Source: an uncultured Collinsella sp.
GTDB taxonomy: Bacteria > Actinomycetota > Coriobacteriia > Coriobacteriales > Coriobacteriaceae
Length of the DNA: 38,489 bases
NCBI GenBank assembly: GCA_938023085.1
Contig: CALHDP010000167.1
Coordinates: 1-38,489, forward strand
Direction of reading: 5' to 3'
The notes below the pieces were generated by a model, which did no database searches, was not told the origin of the DNA, and worked only from the letters and a program-made list of their open reading frames with translations. How positions within the stretch are numbered: the first letter of the stretch is position 1; every line of letters begins with the position of its first letter. The position numbers were made by a program, and so were the translations under genes. This document shows, piece after piece, positions 31,923 to 38,489 of this stretch.

Positions 31923-33293
31923 TTACAGACCAAGCGACCATTTCCATGCGGGAATAACCTCGATGACGCCATGCTCCGTTTTGATCTGGGTCGCCTCGCG
32001 CAGCGTGATGATATTGGCATCCTTGATACCGGTTTTTACCATAGCAACCTCAAGGGAACCAACTTCACGCCTGCGCGTTTTCTCTGCCGTCATATCGACT
32101 GTCACCTGGTAAAGCGCGTATGGTTCCGATGCCAAAGCGTCGCCGACCAAGAAATCAACTTTTTCTCGTGCTTGCGTTGGAGCCGTAAATGAAGTCACCG
32201 TTTCCAACCGGCCGTTTGCCGTACGGCGCATGAGTTCAGCATAAATCGCAGTCTCCAAACGCTTTCCTATATCCTGCTGATTAGCACGCGATGTTGCATA
32301 TGCCATCCCCTGGTCGACGGCATAGACCTTGTCTGTTGTCGTTGTCTTAGGAGCCAAAGAAGTTGAATACTCCGGAAGTAATCCAATGAGATGAGCCTGC
32401 TGGAATAAACGAACGAGTTCGTTTATTTTTTCCCATGACGCTCGATATCCGACAGACTTTAAGGCTTCCAACAAACTGTTAACCGAAAGGTCGCAACCCG
32501 TGTTTCGAAGGCAGAAGAGCCCTACTTGGTTGGCAAGAGCGATATCCGTGCGCCCGCTCCGCTCGAGAATGTCTCGTGCAACAACATCTCGCAAATAGGC
32601 TTGAAGCATCTGAATACGCGAACCGGCATCAAGCTCCTGAACCCCAGGAAAGCCACCCTCTATGAGATAACGGTCATATGCCGATTCCAGAACAGTTCGC
32701 CGCTGCGGAGAAACAGCTGGAGCCCCAGCACTAGTAGACATATCCGGCGTTTCAATGTGATGAAACGCACAATACTCGCGGAATGAAAGCGGATGCATAG
32801 CGTGCTCTTGCGAGCGACCGCGAAACTGCGTCGCTATTTCATCGGCAGATAGTTTTGAGGACGATCCGGTGATAACAAGCGTTACGCTCTCGTGCTCCGC
32901 CAAACGCTGACAAACGCCCTGCCAGCCATCGGTCTCCTGCACCTCATCCAGAAAGAGATAACAGCCTTTCGTTCGCGCTGAGGGAACCTGCCGCCAATAC
33001 TCTTCCAAAATGTCGCTCATGAGCGTGTCCGGCGCCGGTCGAAGACGGTCATCAGCAAAATTGAAATAGAAGATACGCTCGGCATCGACACCGCGATCGA
33101 TAAGGCGACGAATCCATTGAAACGCATAGAACGTTTTGCCGCAGCGCCTGATACCCGTGATGATATGGACAAGATTGAACGGCTTTGGCTCAGGAAGATC
33201 ACTGATGGCATCGTCTCGATGCACGACGTGAGGAATCTCAAAGGAACGGGCCTCGGCAACAATCTCTGCAATACCCAACGCTGTAGGCGCCAT
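31923..33293 (-). CDS. AAA ATPase with DUF4143 (ATPase_14 family)
   Basis: A 456-residue protein of the common AAA_14/DUF4143 class. It has Walker A ITGIRRCGKTF, Walker B GCYLFLDEVQE, a sensor region VTLVITGSSSKLSADEIATQ, and a C-terminal DUF4143 domain (VDQGMAYATSRANQ, then EKVDFLVGD with a nuclease-like D-x-L and later acidic residues). These proteins are often accessory and variably present; their role is unknown, with DNA-linked defence or stress functions suspected. AAAGGAGAGC precedes ATG 33293. Two tandem 23-bp dyads lie 32 bp upstream, a good place for an autoregulatory site. Its codon use is less GC-biased than nearby housekeeping genes. Confidence 0.88.
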   Translation of the reverse strand: MAPTALGIAEIVAEARSFEIPHVVHRDDAISDLPEPKPFNLVHIITGIRRCGKTFYAFQWIRRLIDRGVDAERIFYFNFADDRLRPAPDTLMSDILEEYWRQVPSARTKGCYLFLDEVQETDGWQGVCQRLAEHESVTLVITGSSSKLSADEIATQFRGRSQEHAMHPLSFREYCAFHHIETPDMSTSAGAPAVSPQRRTVLESAYDRYLIEGGFPGVQELDAGSRIQMLQAYLRDVVARDILERSGRTDIALANQVGLFCLRNTGCDLSVNSLLEALKSVGYRASWEKINELVRLFQQAHLIGLLPEYSTSLAPKTTTTDKVYAVDQGMAYATSRANQQDIGKRLETAIYAELMRRTANGRLETVTSFTAPTQAREKVDFLVGDALASEPYALYQVTVDMTAEKTRRREVGSLEVAMVKTGIKDANIITLREATQIKTEHGVIEVIPAWKWSLGL

Positions 33294-33324
33294 AATGCTC
33301 TCCTTTCAACATCTTGAGTATATA

Positions 33325-33380
33325 ACTTCTCGTCCTACAAGAGAAGTTTCAGCTACAACTTCTCGTCCTACACTAGAAGT
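33325..33380 (-). promoter_or_regulatory. Tandem 23-bp dyads upstream of the DUF4143 ATPase
   Basis: ACTTCTCGTCCTACAAGAGAAGT (33325-33347; shown here as 23 bp split into arms ACTTCT and AGAAGT around CGTCCTAC) recurs at 33358-33380 with two changes, on a 33-bp period of three helical turns. Each copy is itself an inverted repeat. A TATA-rich stretch follows on the minus strand towards the start codon. Confidence 0.7.
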
Positions 33381-33382
33381 TT

Positions 33383-33419
33383 GAGGTAGATTTTCAGGCA
33401 TGTCCCAAAAATCTACCTC
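33383..33419. repeat. Dispersed hairpin repeat, copy 2 (AGGCAT loop)
   Basis: The arms GAGGTAGATTTT (33383-33394) and AAAATCTACCTC (33408-33419) are perfectly complementary around CAGGCATGTCCCA. The loop matches copy 1 (5099-5128) at AGGCAT and CCA. Confidence 0.75.
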
Positions 33420-33553
33420 CAAAAGATAGGCGCCCCAGGCCCGTTAGGACCAAGAGCGCCTTACATCTAGAAATCATCAGCCCAGTTCCGAAAAGCGAGC
33501 CGCTTGCGACAACCAAGTAGCCACAGGCCCCGGGAGAGCGGGGGCACCGGCTT

Positions 33554-33590
33554 AGGTTTATCGCGAGTTCCGCACGAACAGGAGGCCACT
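33554..33590 (+). repeat. GAGTTCCGCACG element, truncated copy 2
   Basis: AGGTTTATCGCGAGTTCCGC, then ACGA, matches copy 1 (2437-2460) with one substitution and continues with GGAGGCCACT where copy 1 has GGAGAGCACT. The 3' half (inverse stem and GCAGGACTG) is absent. A long hairpin begins 16 bp further on, so the element may have been broken by insertion. Confidence 0.7.
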
Positions 33591-33605
33591 AGCCCCGATG
33601 TTTTG

Positions 33606-33726
33606 GACGTGACAGCGAGAGGGGCCCTGGCATGGCAAGGTGACGTGAAACAAGGCGGCGCCGACCTTCTGGTCGCGCCGCCGAAGTTGAACGTCAGATT
33701 GCCGTGCCAGGGCCCCTCGCAGCGTC
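33606..33726. repeat. Long 121-bp imperfect hairpin (MITE-like)
   Basis: Ends GACG/CGTC. Arms include GGGGCCCTGGCA / TGCCAGGGCCCC (33621-33632 with 33705-33716) and TGACGT / ACGTCA (33641-33646 with 33691-33696). At the tip GGCGGCG-C-CGACC-TTCT-GGTCG-CGCCGCC (33654-33682) forms a near-perfect hairpin. No ORF is present. A second small hairpin, CCGCCGTTC-GGTA-GAACGGCGG (33734-33755), next to the Toprim gene stop may act as its terminator, though without a U-run. Confidence 0.8.
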
Positions 33727-33757
33727 GAGAGGACCGCCGTTCGGTAGAACGGCGGAA

Positions 33758-35950
33758 CTAATTGTTCAGCATGCGGTCGAAGCTTCCCGAGTCGCCATCC
33801 CGATAGTCGGCGGTCATCAGAATCTCCTGTGGAATGCGTCCGCCCTCGCGCAGCACGTTGCGGAACTGCACGCGCGTGACCATGGGCAGATCCTTGATCG
33901 TCGCCGCCAGGTTCTGCGGCACACCCTGGTTGGCAGCTGCGGGTTCGCACTCTCCGCCGGCCTTCACGCGACGCTTGTGCTCGGCAAGCATGGCGCGATA
34001 CATACCGGCATGCAGGCGAATCTCTACCACATTGGCGTTACGGGTCTGCTCGACAATGCGCGCACCCTCTCGGTCGATGTCGCCCACGTAGTAGACATAG
34101 TTAAAGCGATAGCCGATCTCGGCCAGATAATCATCCAGTACGTGCGAAACGCTCGCCTTGCAGCCACCGCCAAAGATCACGCCGCCCACCTTGGTGCCAA
34201 AAAGCTTGGCGTGCTTGCGGCCGCGCAGGAGCTTGACGATTTCGTCATAGGTGTCTAGGTTCTCGACCATAATGAACGGCTTGTCGGCGCCCAGCGTAAA
34301 GAAACCCGTAAAGTGCACGGGGCGGTTGGGGGCGACCTTAATCGCCTGCATGCTGATACCTTTTTCGGTCATACGCCGAATCAGGCGCTCGCCGTGCTTG
34401 CCGTCAAAGGCCTTCTCATCGTTAAAAATCTGGTAGGCGCGCTGGCGACGCGAAGCGACCGGCGTGTCGGCACCGCGATTCTGCTCAATCCAAGCCTGGA
34501 TGATCGCAATTTCCTCGGCAATCTTGCGGTTGGACATCTCGTTGTGCTGAGTGCGCTGCGGAGCCTTTTTGCCGTCCTTGCCCTCGACCTTAACAATTTG
34601 AGTCTGCTGCTCCTTAATCTTGGAGAGCGCCATTGGCGTAGGAACGACCTTGAGCAGCTGCCTGCCCAGGACACGTGCCAGAGCAAACGCCGAAACCTCG
34701 CCATGAGCGGGCGGCTCAGGCTGCTGGGCGGCCGCAACGTTTGCAGTCGGTTTGGGCTGAGCCTGGGATTTGCGCTTGGAATCTGCCTGAGCTTTGCGCT
34801 CTTGCTTTGGCGCGGACGAGCTCTTTTGCGAACGTTCGGGCTTGTCCCCCTTCGCCGGCTGGCGCTTGGGCTGCTCCGCCGGGGCCTCAGCCTTCGCATC
34901 CTTGCTTTGCGTCGCTGCCTTCTCGGCCGCAGCCTCGGCATTTGAGCCACGACCGCCGCGGTGACGACGGCGGCGGGGCTTGCTCGAGGCGCTCTCCCCC
35001 GCCTGCTTATCGGCGGACTGTTGAGCTTTGACCTCGGTGCCAGCCGCAGACTGCGACTCGGAAGGCTGCTGCTCGCGAGCCGCCGGCTCAACGGTTTTCT
35101 CGGTTTGTTCGGTCTTCTTGGTCTGAGTGGTCGAAGCCGGCTCGCTCTTCTCCTGACGCCTTACGGGATACGCGCGCCCCGCAAAACCACGTCCGGGACG
35201 ACACGAACCCGGAGCCTTCTTGGCAGACTCCTCAACATCGTCTGCAACCTCAGAAGACTCTTCAGCCTCACGCGCGGCATCCTGCTGTGCAGCCTTAAAG
35301 TGAGCACCGCGACGGCGCTTGGGCTCTTGGGCCTCCACGGGCTTTTGCTCCTTCGTGGGCTTCTGCGACTCGGCAGCAGCCTCGGTCTCAACAGTCTCGG
35401 CATCCGTCTCACCCTTTTGAGCAACGGCGCGACGGAAGCGCTCCTGCTGGGCGCGGCGCTGCGCATCGCGCTTGCCACCCCCGCCAAAACCGCCGCGTCC
35501 TGCCTTGGCCGTAAAGGCACGCACGACGTTCTCATCGAGCAACTCATCGGTATCGACATGCTCGCGCGGAGCAACTTCTTCCACAGCAGGCACGTCAGCG
35601 GAATCCTCGACGACAAAGTCTTCGACGGACTCGGTAGGTTGTTCCTGGACATCGCTGATCTCGGCATTGATGGTATAGAACGCCGGGCGCCCGTTAATGC
35701 CGCTACCCTCGATCTTTGTCACGATTTTTGCCGCGATAAGCTCATCGCGCATCGCCTTGGTGTCACATTCCTTATCGACGGAGCGGAAAATCTGCGCCAG
35801 CGCACTCGACTTAATCTTGAGCGCCTTGCGGCAGAGCAGGTCGTAGGCAACCAGCTTGGCACGCTCGGCAGAAAGCGACGTCTGGCTGCTCAGACGTTCA
35901 GCCAGGGCATCGACATTATTTTGGTTATCGGAATATACCGTCTTGGCCAC
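33758..35950 (-). CDS. Toprim-domain protein with a long basic, RGG-like disordered region
   Basis: About 730 residues in three parts. Residues 1-95 look like a helical, possibly winged-helix domain (LSAERAKLVAYDLLCRKALK ... DELIAAKIVTKIEGSG). Residues about 95-430 are low-complexity, Lys/Gln/Pro/Ala/Glu-rich, with GRGGFGGGGKRD and RRRRHRGGRG, as in RNA-binding tails of RNase E-like proteins. The C-terminal third holds a Toprim-like core, FIMVENLDTYDEIVKLL with its acidic residue near 560 and YYVGDIDREGARI (D-x-D, near 622), most like DUF2220/JetD C-termini. It could be a nucleic-acid enzyme or binding protein; I cannot name it. GTG 35950 follows GAAAGGGG; an ATG at 35974 is possible. Confidence 0.7.
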   Translation of the reverse strand: MAKTVYSDNQNNVDALAERLSSQTSLSAERAKLVAYDLLCRKALKIKSSALAQIFRSVDKECDTKAMRDELIAAKIVTKIEGSGINGRPAFYTINAEISDVQEQPTESVEDFVVEDSADVPAVEEVAPREHVDTDELLDENVVRAFTAKAGRGGFGGGGKRDAQRRAQQERFRRAVAQKGETDAETVETEAAAESQKPTKEQKPVEAQEPKRRRGAHFKAAQQDAAREAEESSEVADDVEESAKKAPGSCRPGRGFAGRAYPVRRQEKSEPASTTQTKKTEQTEKTVEPAAREQQPSESQSAAGTEVKAQQSADKQAGESASSKPRRRRHRGGRGSNAEAAAEKAATQSKDAKAEAPAEQPKRQPAKGDKPERSQKSSSAPKQERKAQADSKRKSQAQPKPTANVAAAQQPEPPAHGEVSAFALARVLGRQLLKVVPTPMALSKIKEQQTQIVKVEGKDGKKAPQRTQHNEMSNRKIAEEIAIIQAWIEQNRGADTPVASRRQRAYQIFNDEKAFDGKHGERLIRRMTEKGISMQAIKVAPNRPVHFTGFFTLGADKPFIMVENLDTYDEIVKLLRGRKHAKLFGTKVGGVIFGGGCKASVSHVLDDYLAEIGYRFNYVYYVGDIDREGARIVEQTRNANVVEIRLHAGMYRAMLAEHKRRVKAGGECEPAAANQGVPQNLAATIKDLPMVTRVQFRNVLREGGRIPQEILMTADYRDGDSGSFDRMLNN

Positions 35951-36054
35951 GGGGCCCCTTTCATATGTACACATATACGTCTATATGGTACAACGCACGC
36001 CCTTATCCACGCAAAACATCTGCGAGAACACTCGAGCGTCACCAGCTTTTGCAT

Positions 36055-36094
36055 GAAAAAAGGACCGAGCCCGCGAAGTCGCGGACCCGGTCTT
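36055..36094 (-). terminator. Intrinsic terminator of cstA
   Basis: GACCG and CCGCGA arms (36063-36076 with 36079-36092, three central mismatches) are followed on the minus strand by a run of seven Ts. It lies about 45 bp after the cstA stop. Confidence 0.85.
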
Positions 36095-36134
36095 TCCGAG
36101 TCATATAGATGTGACGTTCAACTCGTCAGGTCGA

Positions 36135-38024
36135 CTAAGCCTTGGCGGCCTCGGCGTCGGCAGGAGCCTCAGCGGCAGCGGCGCGGCCGTACTCGGCCTT
36201 GCCCATCTCGGACCACTCGGGCTCCTCGTCGGGCATGGAACCGGCCTCCTTGCCGAAGAGCTCCTTGAGGCAGTTGACGGCGACGATGAGGCCCAGGACC
36301 ATCAGCAGGACGGCGAAGACGAGCTGCAGGCCCTTGGTGGCGGCGACGGAGACGGCGGCCGTGGTGGCGGTAGCCGGGATGGTGCCGAAGAAGCCGTAAG
36401 CCTGGACAGCGGCCATGCAGCCCATGGCGCTCTGGACCAGCGAGGTGAAGGTGCAGCAGAGCAGGAAGACGACGGGCACGTAGAGCATCCAGCCCTTGCG
36501 GCCGGTACACTTGCAGAACACGGCGAGGGTGATCATGGTCATGCCGCCGAGCAGCTGGTTGGAAGCACCAAAGAGCGGCCAGATGTTGGCATAGCCACCA
36601 AAAGCGAGGGCGAGACCGGGAAGCAGGGTAACGACCGTGGCGAACCAGGGGTTGCCGAGGACCTTCATGTAGCCGGCCTTGGACTCGATGGCCAGGGCAT
36701 CGTTGGTCTGGGCAAAGAACTCGGAGAACGAAGTGCGGGCGATGCGGGCGACGGCGTCGAGCGAGGTCAGGGCCAGAGCGGAGACGTTCATGGTCATAAA
36801 GACGGTAGCGAGCGTGCCGTCAACACCGAAGGCCTGCATACCGCGGGAGATGCCGGCGGCGAAGATCTGGAACGGGGTGGAAGCGACGCCGGCGTTGAGG
36901 GCGCCGGTACCGGCGGTATTCATGTCGGAGAACATGATGCCGGCGACGATGATGGCAAGGATGCCAACGAAGGACTCGACGATCATGGCGCCGTAACCGA
37001 CCTTGACGGCGTCCTGCTCCTTCTCGACCTGCTTAGAAGAGGTGCCGGAAGAAACGAGGCTGTGGAAACCGGAGAGAGCACCGCAAGCGACGGAGACGAA
37101 CAGGACCGGGAACATCATGCCGGAGGCAGTGGAGAAGCCGGTGAAGACCGGAGCGGTGATAGTAGCCTGACCGTTGACGCCCAGGACGACGATGCCGAGG
37201 ACAGCGCAGACGATCATGACGATCATCATGATGGAAGTGAGGTAGTCACGCGGGGTCTTGAGCATCTGGATGGGCATAGCGCCAGCGAAGACCAGGTAGA
37301 CCATGACGACGGCGAACCACTGGAACTTATCCAGGTAGACCGGGAACTGCATACCGACGGCGAACATGAGAACCATGAGGACCACGCCGGTGACGAACTC
37401 GGCAGCACCGGTGAGGTTGAACTTCTTCTGGGCCCAACCAAAGGCGATAGCGACGAAGGTGAACAGGATGGAGATGGTACCAGCGCAGCCGGCGGCATAG
37501 GACTTGGTGAAGTCGATGGCACCGGTAGCAGCACCAGAAGCGTCAACGGCCGGGGTGAACATGAATGTCTTGCAGACCATGTCGGTGAAAGCGGCGATGA
37601 CGATGATGCAGAACAGCCAGCAGAACAGCAGGAACAGGCGACGGCCGGTCTTGCCGATGTACTTCTCGATGAGCTGAGCGAGCGACTTGCCGTTGTTCTT
37701 CATCGAAGCGTACAGAGCACCAAAGTCGTGGACGGCACCAAAGAAGATACCGCCGACGAGGACCCAGAGCACGACGGGCAGCCAGCCAAAGGCCATGGCG
37801 ACGATCGTACCCGTGACAGGGCCAGCACCGCAGATCGAGCTGAACTGGTGCGAGAACGCGGTGAAGGCGGAGACGGGCGAGAAGCTCTTGCCGTCCTTCA
37901 TGCGCTTGGCCGGCGTGAGGGCCTCTTTGTCAACACCCCACTTGTTGGCCAGCCAGCGGCCGTAGCCCAGATAGCCGCAGGCGAGCACCGCCGCAGCCAC
38001 AACCATGAGCAAAACTCCGTTCAT
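36135..38024 (-). CDS. cstA: CstA-family transporter (carbon starvation/peptide or pyruvate uptake)
   Basis: A 629-residue polytopic membrane protein with about 16 hydrophobic segments. Family signatures include HQFSSICGAGPVTGTIVAMA near residue 60, FGAVHDFGALYASMKNNGKS, and the FGASNQLLGGMTMI segment. E. coli homologues (CstA, BtsT) import peptides or pyruvate. The C-terminus carries a charged cytoplasmic tail (MPDEEPEWSEMGKAEYGR, then an Ala-rich end). ATG 38024 has an ideal AGAGGAGG. The 5' leader of more than 200 nt contains a short leader ORF and a terminator, so expression is probably set by attenuation in addition to the operator-bearing promoter. Confidence 0.93.
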   Translation of the reverse strand: MNGVLLMVVAAAVLACGYLGYGRWLANKWGVDKEALTPAKRMKDGKSFSPVSAFTAFSHQFSSICGAGPVTGTIVAMAFGWLPVVLWVLVGGIFFGAVHDFGALYASMKNNGKSLAQLIEKYIGKTGRRLFLLFCWLFCIIVIAAFTDMVCKTFMFTPAVDASGAATGAIDFTKSYAAGCAGTISILFTFVAIAFGWAQKKFNLTGAAEFVTGVVLMVLMFAVGMQFPVYLDKFQWFAVVMVYLVFAGAMPIQMLKTPRDYLTSIMMIVMIVCAVLGIVVLGVNGQATITAPVFTGFSTASGMMFPVLFVSVACGALSGFHSLVSSGTSSKQVEKEQDAVKVGYGAMIVESFVGILAIIVAGIMFSDMNTAGTGALNAGVASTPFQIFAAGISRGMQAFGVDGTLATVFMTMNVSALALTSLDAVARIARTSFSEFFAQTNDALAIESKAGYMKVLGNPWFATVVTLLPGLALAFGGYANIWPLFGASNQLLGGMTMITLAVFCKCTGRKGWMLYVPVVFLLCCTFTSLVQSAMGCMAAVQAYGFFGTIPATATTAAVSVAATKGLQLVFAVLLMVLGLIVAVNCLKELFGKEAGSMPDEEPEWSEMGKAEYGRAAAAEAPADAEAAKA

Positions 38025-38058
38025 TACATTTCCTCCTCTAAAAAGAACTTCCTAGACA

Positions 38059-38098
38059 TAAAAAATGAGGGCCGTCGGTTGCGCTCGACGGCCCTCAT
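38059..38098 (-). terminator. Leader terminator (attenuator) of cstA
   Basis: ATGAGGGCCGTCG (38065-38077) pairs perfectly with CGACGGCCCTCAT (38086-38098) and is followed on the minus strand by a T-run, only about 40 nt before the cstA start codon. A 13-bp terminator inside a leader must be regulated if cstA is to be expressed. Confidence 0.85.
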
Positions 38099-38101
38099 CT
38101 T

Positions 38102-38187
38102 CATCAGCCGCCCGTTATCGTACGGGCTAGCTGTATGTGCTAACCCGCATCAGATAATTACTACGCTGATAATGTTTAGCTGATGCG
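38102..38187 (-). promoter_or_regulatory. Competing leader hairpins of cstA
   Basis: CGCATCAG in the leader ORF (38180-38187) pairs with CTGATGCG (38146-38153), enclosing the Ile/Val codons. A second CTGATG (38102-38107) could pair with the same CATCAG. GGGTTAGC/GCTAGCCC (38139-38146 with 38124-38131) and GCCCGT/ACGGGC (38122-38127 with 38110-38115) exclude one another. Confidence 0.6.
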
Positions 38188-38194
38188 TGAACAT
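38150..38194 (-). CDS. Putative leader peptide of cstA (Ile/Val-rich)
   Basis: A 14-codon ORF, MFTHQLNIISVVII, followed by TGA; AGAGGA lies about 11 nt upstream. An in-frame ATG at 38218 would lengthen it to 22 codons. Six of the last seven codons are Ile or Val. It lies between the promoter and the leader terminator, and its own sequence forms one arm of a competing hairpin. These are the features of amino-acid attenuation peptides. It is too short to judge by coding statistics. Confidence 0.6.
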   Translation of the reverse strand: MFTHQLNIISVVII

Positions 38195-38265
38195 GTCTAA
38201 GAAATCCTCTTCAATCATGATGCGAACGATCCGTGCGTGTTCACATCCCCCAGTGGTTGAAAAGG

Positions 38266-38294
38266 AGTATGAAACTTTAGTTACCTAAAGTCAA
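38266..38294 (-). promoter_or_regulatory. cstA promoter with an operator-like dyad in the spacer
   Basis: On the minus strand TTGACT (38294-38289) and CATACT (38271-38266) are 17 bp apart. The spacer holds ACTTTAG-GTAA-CTAAAGT, a perfect 7-bp-arm dyad (38274-38291), well placed for a repressor. Transcription from here would give a leader of about 230 nt. Confidence 0.8.
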
Positions 38295-38430
38295 CGCAAA
38301 TTTGTAATGAATTTTCAACTTTTTTTGATTTCTCGGTATAAAACGCCACTGACCTCGGACTTTATCCCACGACAGTTTTTGCATGAGAGATGCCCCTGAG
38401 AGCCGCGGGAGCCGGGCGGCGCATATGAAC

Positions 38431-38489
38431 TTTCCTGCTCTACAGTCCTGCGCAAGACGGAAAGCACATTAAGTGCTTTCCTTTGCGTG
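38431..38489 (-). repeat. GAGTTCCGCACG element, copy 3 (cut by window edge)
   Basis: On the minus strand CACG is followed by GGAAAGCAC-TTAAT-GTGCTTTCC (38481-38459), then GCAGGACTG and GAGCAGG, matching copy 1. The fourth stem pair is A-T here and G-C in copy 1, a compensatory change with the loop kept identical. Sequence between this copy and the cstA promoter (38295-38430) shows no gene. Confidence 0.8.

Noticed and set aside
36111..38183. 690-residue plus-strand ORF opposite cstA
   Set aside because: Asp/Glu/Gly/His-rich antisense of a GC-rich membrane-protein gene with no family signature; cstA on the minus strand has full motifs and a ribosome-binding site.

Overview
The window looks like a chromosomal segment of a GC-rich anaerobic gut actinobacterium. 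A Collinsella-type member of the Coriobacteriia is my best guess. It rests on the overall gene style, the mix of glycogen and maltodextrin genes with a PTS, and many short GC-rich intergenic palindromes. This is inference, because no rRNA or marker gene is present to settle it.

Layout, left to right. Positions 1-5.2 kb hold housekeeping genes: the start of a LacI-type regulator, murB, an IS200/IS605 insertion, a Tat-exported coiled-coil/CHAP cell-wall hydrolase, and galE. Positions 5.2-8.4 kb are an accessory patch: IS3-type and IS1595-type transposase remnants flank a tightly coupled two-gene unit, an OLD-like ATPase and a zinc-ribbon plus PD-(D/E)XK-like protein, which is a candidate defence system. 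Positions 8.4-14.6 kb are the most interesting accessory region: a minus-strand operon with two 39-codon paralogous five-cysteine precursor peptides, a LanFEG-like ABC ATPase with two permeases, a radical SAM/SPASM maturase and an ABC exporter. This is a candidate radical-SAM RiPP (ranthipeptide/sactipeptide-like) cluster. Its maturase carries an in-frame TAA near the N-terminus. A DUF2975/YozG-type regulator pair and IS110/IS21 debris follow, to 16.8 kb.

Positions 16.8-29.3 kb are dedicated to alpha-glucan and sugar metabolism: malQ, glgP, a four-gene sugar ABC importer (binding protein, two permeases, MsmX-like ATPase), a GntR/UTRA regulator, and a divergent PTS gene. That PTS gene encodes EIIC and EIIB fused to a complete HAD phosphatase. 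Near-identical TTGTTTRAAC sites lie in front of malQ, the binding-protein gene, the regulator and the PTS fusion, suggesting one regulon. Between glgP and the importer lies a striking array of three palindromic units (six 15-bp repeats in alternating orientation on a 40-bp grid).

Positions 29.4-38.5 kb hold a polyprenyl diphosphate synthase, a double peptidoglycan-binding-domain protein, tRNA-Gln(UUG) with scattered partial copies of its 3' end, an AAA/DUF4143 ATPase behind tandem dyads, several repeat elements, a Toprim-domain protein with a long basic/RGG-like disordered middle, and cstA. cstA has a clear promoter with an operator-like dyad, a short Ile/Val-rich leader ORF and a strong terminator in its leader, which is the architecture of a transcription attenuator.

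Other recurring elements are a structured GAGTTCCGCACG element (copies at 2.4, 33.6 and 38.4 kb, with a compensatory base-pair change between two of them) and a GTAGATTT...AAATCTAC hairpin with an AGGCAT loop (5.1 and 33.4 kb).
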